Assembly (NCBI RefSeq): GCF_018881605.1
Contig: NZ_JACVPZ010000001.1
Location: forward strand, 1,302,001 to 1,366,000
From: Polynucleobacter sp. UB-Tiil-W10
GTDB taxonomy: Bacteria; Pseudomonadota; Gammaproteobacteria; Burkholderiales; Burkholderiaceae
DNA: 64,000 nucleotides
Direction: 5' to 3'
Positions within the stretch are counted from its first letter, which is position 1, and the number at the start of each line of letters is the position of its first letter. The notes below the pieces were generated by a model. That model was given only the letters and a program-made list of their open reading frames with translations, had not been told where the DNA came from and did no database searches. This document shows, in pieces, positions 62,146-64,000 of the stretch. The position numbers and the translations under genes are program-made.

Positions 62146-63696
62146 TTATTCTTCCTCGCGGCGTAAGTGTGGGAAGAGAATCACATCACGAATATTGGGT
62201 GCATCGGTCAATAGCATTACCAAGCGATCGATGCCAATACCGCAGCCACCAGTCGGGGGCATGCCGTACTCGAGGGCGCGGATGAAGTCATGGTCAAAGT
62301 ACATTGCTTCTTCGTCACCGGCTTCTTTTTGCTCAACTTGCTTGCGGAAGCGGTTTGCCTGATCTTCTGCATCATTTAACTCTGAGAAGCCGTTCGCGAT
62401 TTCGCGGCCCGTGATAAAGAGTTCAAAGCGCTCAGTGATGCCTGGGCGAGTATCAGATTCTCTAGCGAGTGGACTGACTTCGATTGGGTAATCGATGATG
62501 TAAGTTGGCTCCCAAAGGTGCTCTTCAGCAACCAATTCAAATAAGGCGAGTTGAAGTGCGCCAATACCTGCATTCTTGAGCGTTGGGGCGTCTGGGTTCT
62601 CACCACCTTTTTTCAATTCAGCGCGAATAAAGTTGATGTCATCTAATTGAGCGGCTTCATAGCTCTTGCCTGACTGACCGCAGTACTTAAGGATGGCTTC
62701 GTTAATGGTAAGGCGCTGAAATGGCTTGCTTAGATCGAGTTCACGACCTTGGTGAGTCAATACTGCAGTGCCTTGAGCATCAATCGCAGCAGAACGAATC
62801 AAGCCTTCTGTGAAATCCATTAGCCAGCGGTAATCCGTATACGCCGCGTAAAACTCCATCATGGTGAATTCAGGGTTGTGACGTGGGCTAACGCCTTCAT
62901 TACGGAAGTTGCGATTGATTTCAAAGACGCGCTCAAAACCACCGACTACAAGACGCTTGAGATAGAGTTCTGGCGCGATACGCAAAAACATTTGCATATC
63001 GAGGGCGTTGTGATGGGTAATAAATGGCTTTGCTGCGGCACCACCTGGAATTGGGTGGAGCATGGGTGTTTCTACTTCCATGAAGTCGGCATCCAACATA
63101 TGGCGACGTAATGATGCAATTGCATTGCTACGCGCCTTGAATGTATTGCGACTTTCTGGGTTCACAATCAGATCCACATAGCGCTGACGGTATTTAGTCT
63201 CTAGGTCTGAGAGGCCATGGAACTTATCCGGTAATGGACGCAAGGATTTGCTAAGGAGACGCAAATTACTGCATTCAACAGACAACTCACCTTTATTTGT
63301 CTTGAAAAGATTGCCTTCAGCAGAAATGAAGTCACCCATATCCCAATGCTTGAATGCACCATGAACATCAGCGCCGCTAAGCTCATCATTGATATAGAAC
63401 TGAATCTGACCACTGCGATCTTGAATGGTTGCAAAACTTGCCTTACCCATTACGCGCTTGAGTACCATGCGTCCGGCTACTTTGACATGAACCTTTTTAG
63501 CAGCCAGCTCTTCTTTAGTGAGGCTATCGTAATGAGCATGCAAATCAGCCGCTAAATGAGTTGGAACAAAGTCATTTGGAAATGCAACGCCACCAGCACG
63601 AAGCTTGGCCAGTTTTTCACGGCGCTCCGCAATGATGTGGTTCTCATCAATTACTTCAGTAGCTGGGGCAGTATCTAAATTTGTTTTATCGTTCAT
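62146..63696 (-). CDS. lysS: Lysyl-tRNA synthetase, class II
   Basis: Class II aminoacyl-tRNA synthetase of 516 residues. The N-terminal OB-fold anticodon domain (about 55-170) is followed by motif 1 ([17 protein letters not shown]), motif 2 ([20 protein letters not shown], about 272-291) and motif 3 ([18 protein letters not shown]). The C-terminus is HLRREEE. It follows prfB after 12 bases, the common prfB-lysS arrangement. Confidence 0.98.
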   Translation of the reverse strand: MNDKTNLDTAPATEVIDENHIIAERREKLAKLRAGGVAFPNDFVPTHLAADLHAHYDSLTKEELAAKKVHVKVAGRMVLKRVMGKASFATIQDRSGQIQFYINDELSGADVHGAFKHWDMGDFISAEGNLFKTNKGELSVECSNLRLLSKSLRPLPDKFHGLSDLETKYRQRYVDLIVNPESRNTFKARSNAIASLRRHMLDADFMEVETPMLHPIPGGAAAKPFITHHNALDMQMFLRIAPELYLKRLVVGGFERVFEINRNFRNEGVSPRHNPEFTMMEFYAAYTDYRWLMDFTEGLIRSAAIDAQGTAVLTHQGRELDLSKPFQRLTINEAILKYCGQSGKSYEAAQLDDINFIRAELKKGGENPDAPTLKNAGIGALQLALFELVAEEHLWEPTYIIDYPIEVSPLARESDTRPGITERFELFITGREIANGFSELNDAEDQANRFRKQVEQKEAGDEEAMYFDHDFIRALEYGMPPTGGCGIGIDRLVMLLTDAPNIRDVILFPHLRREEE

Positions 63697-63708
63697 ATTC
63701 GTGATTAA

Positions 63709-64000
63709 TTAAACACCTTGTTTCAGGCTGGCTTCGATAAAGGCATCTAAATCTCCATCCAATACTTTCTGGGTGTTGGAGATTTCGACGTTCGTGCGTA
63801 AGTCTTTAATGCGGCTCTGATCCAAAACGTAGGAGCGGATTTGATGACCCCAACCTACATCAGTCTTGCTAGCTTCTAGCTTGTCTTGTTCAGCACGACG
63901 CTTTTGCATCTCATGTTCGTAGAGGCGAGACTTAAGCATGCTCATTGCTTCAGCGCGGTTACGGTGCTGACTACGGTCGTTCTGACACTGCACCACAATC
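63709..64000 (-). CDS. prfB: Peptide chain release factor 2, C-terminal part
   Basis: The C-terminal 96 or so codons of RF2; the gene continues past the right edge, so the GGQ loop and the programmed frameshift site are not visible. [20 protein letters not shown] follows the GGQ region in RF2, and [20 protein letters not shown] (about the last 45 residues) separates RF2 from RF1. It is upstream of lysS in the same operon. Confidence 0.95.
   Translation of the reverse strand, partial: IVVQCQNDRSQHRNRAEAMSMLKSRLYEHEMQKRRAEQDKLEASKTDVGWGHQIRSYVLDQSRIKDLRTNVEISNTQKVLDGDLDAFIEASLKQGV

Noticed and set aside
1..64000. CRISPR arrays, insertion sequences, prophage, tRNA, rRNA
   Set aside because: I looked for spaced direct repeats, transposase or integrase motifs and RNA gene signatures on both strands and found none that I could support.

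Overview
The window looks like chromosome of a free-living betaproteobacterium of the Burkholderiaceae. Polynucleobacter or a close relative fits best: moderately low G+C for that family, compact genes with short gaps, tripartite 'Bug' receptors, a PhaZ1-type intracellular PHA depolymerase, and the order iscR-iscS-iscU-iscA-hscB-hscA-fdx. This assignment is inference from gene content; no rRNA is present. I saw no tRNA, rRNA, insertion sequence, prophage or CRISPR array.

Layout. 1-2393 (minus): Mth938-like protein, ArnT-like lipid A glycosyltransferase and the start of an ArnB/DegT-type aminotransferase. 2473-8484 (plus): alaA-hom-thrC followed by moeA-moaD-moaE (molybdenum cofactor). 8668-24762: housekeeping and metabolic genes (OxlT-like MFS, Ggt-like hydrolase, GIY-YIG protein, clpB with a sigma-32-like promoter, Fsr-like MFS, aceA, HIT protein, rnfB-like/nth/DUF1841, phaZ, aromatic/aspartate aminotransferase, uvrB). 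24915-30320: complete isc operon, followed by an exported cupin. 30997-57697: a large accessory region devoted to organosulfonates. 57698-58330: two small unannotated genes around a shared terminator, one controlled by a striking inverted repeat. 58331-64000: fpr, dsbB, ackA, cysK, lysS and the end of prfB.

The accessory region reads as a sulfonate catabolic island in two parts. Part A has the known enzymes. SauT-like ligase and SauS-like acylating dehydrogenase would turn sulfoacetate into sulfoacetaldehyde. Xsc splits this into sulfite and acetyl phosphate, Pta makes acetyl-CoA, and a cytoplasmic SoeABC-type molybdoenzyme oxidises sulfite. An IclR regulator lies among them. The same short motif (TGTTCCGTT within a GAACA/TGTTC-type dyad) occurs in front of xsc and in front of the Bug-sauS-sauT operon, about 9 kb apart, suggesting one regulon. 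A CobS/CobT-like AAA+/VWA pair without CobN, with a Bug receptor, is divergent from xsc. The moeA/moaD/moaE genes elsewhere in the window would serve the SoeA cofactor.

Part B (47789-57697) is the most novel piece. A second IclR gene sits between two divergent operons. One encodes a beta-keto acid cleavage enzyme (BKACE, DUF849), a GMC flavin dehydrogenase and a TauE/SafE exporter. The other encodes a biotin carrier protein, a pyruvate carboxylase/oxaloacetate decarboxylase-type carboxyltransferase with altered pocket motifs, a complete Ssu/Tau-type ABC importer and a second TauE/SafE exporter. I infer an undescribed route that imports an organosulfonate, oxidises it to a beta-keto sulfonate and cleaves it with acetyl-CoA to give sulfoacetyl-CoA, which would enter Part A at SauS. 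The substrate is not determined by the sequence.
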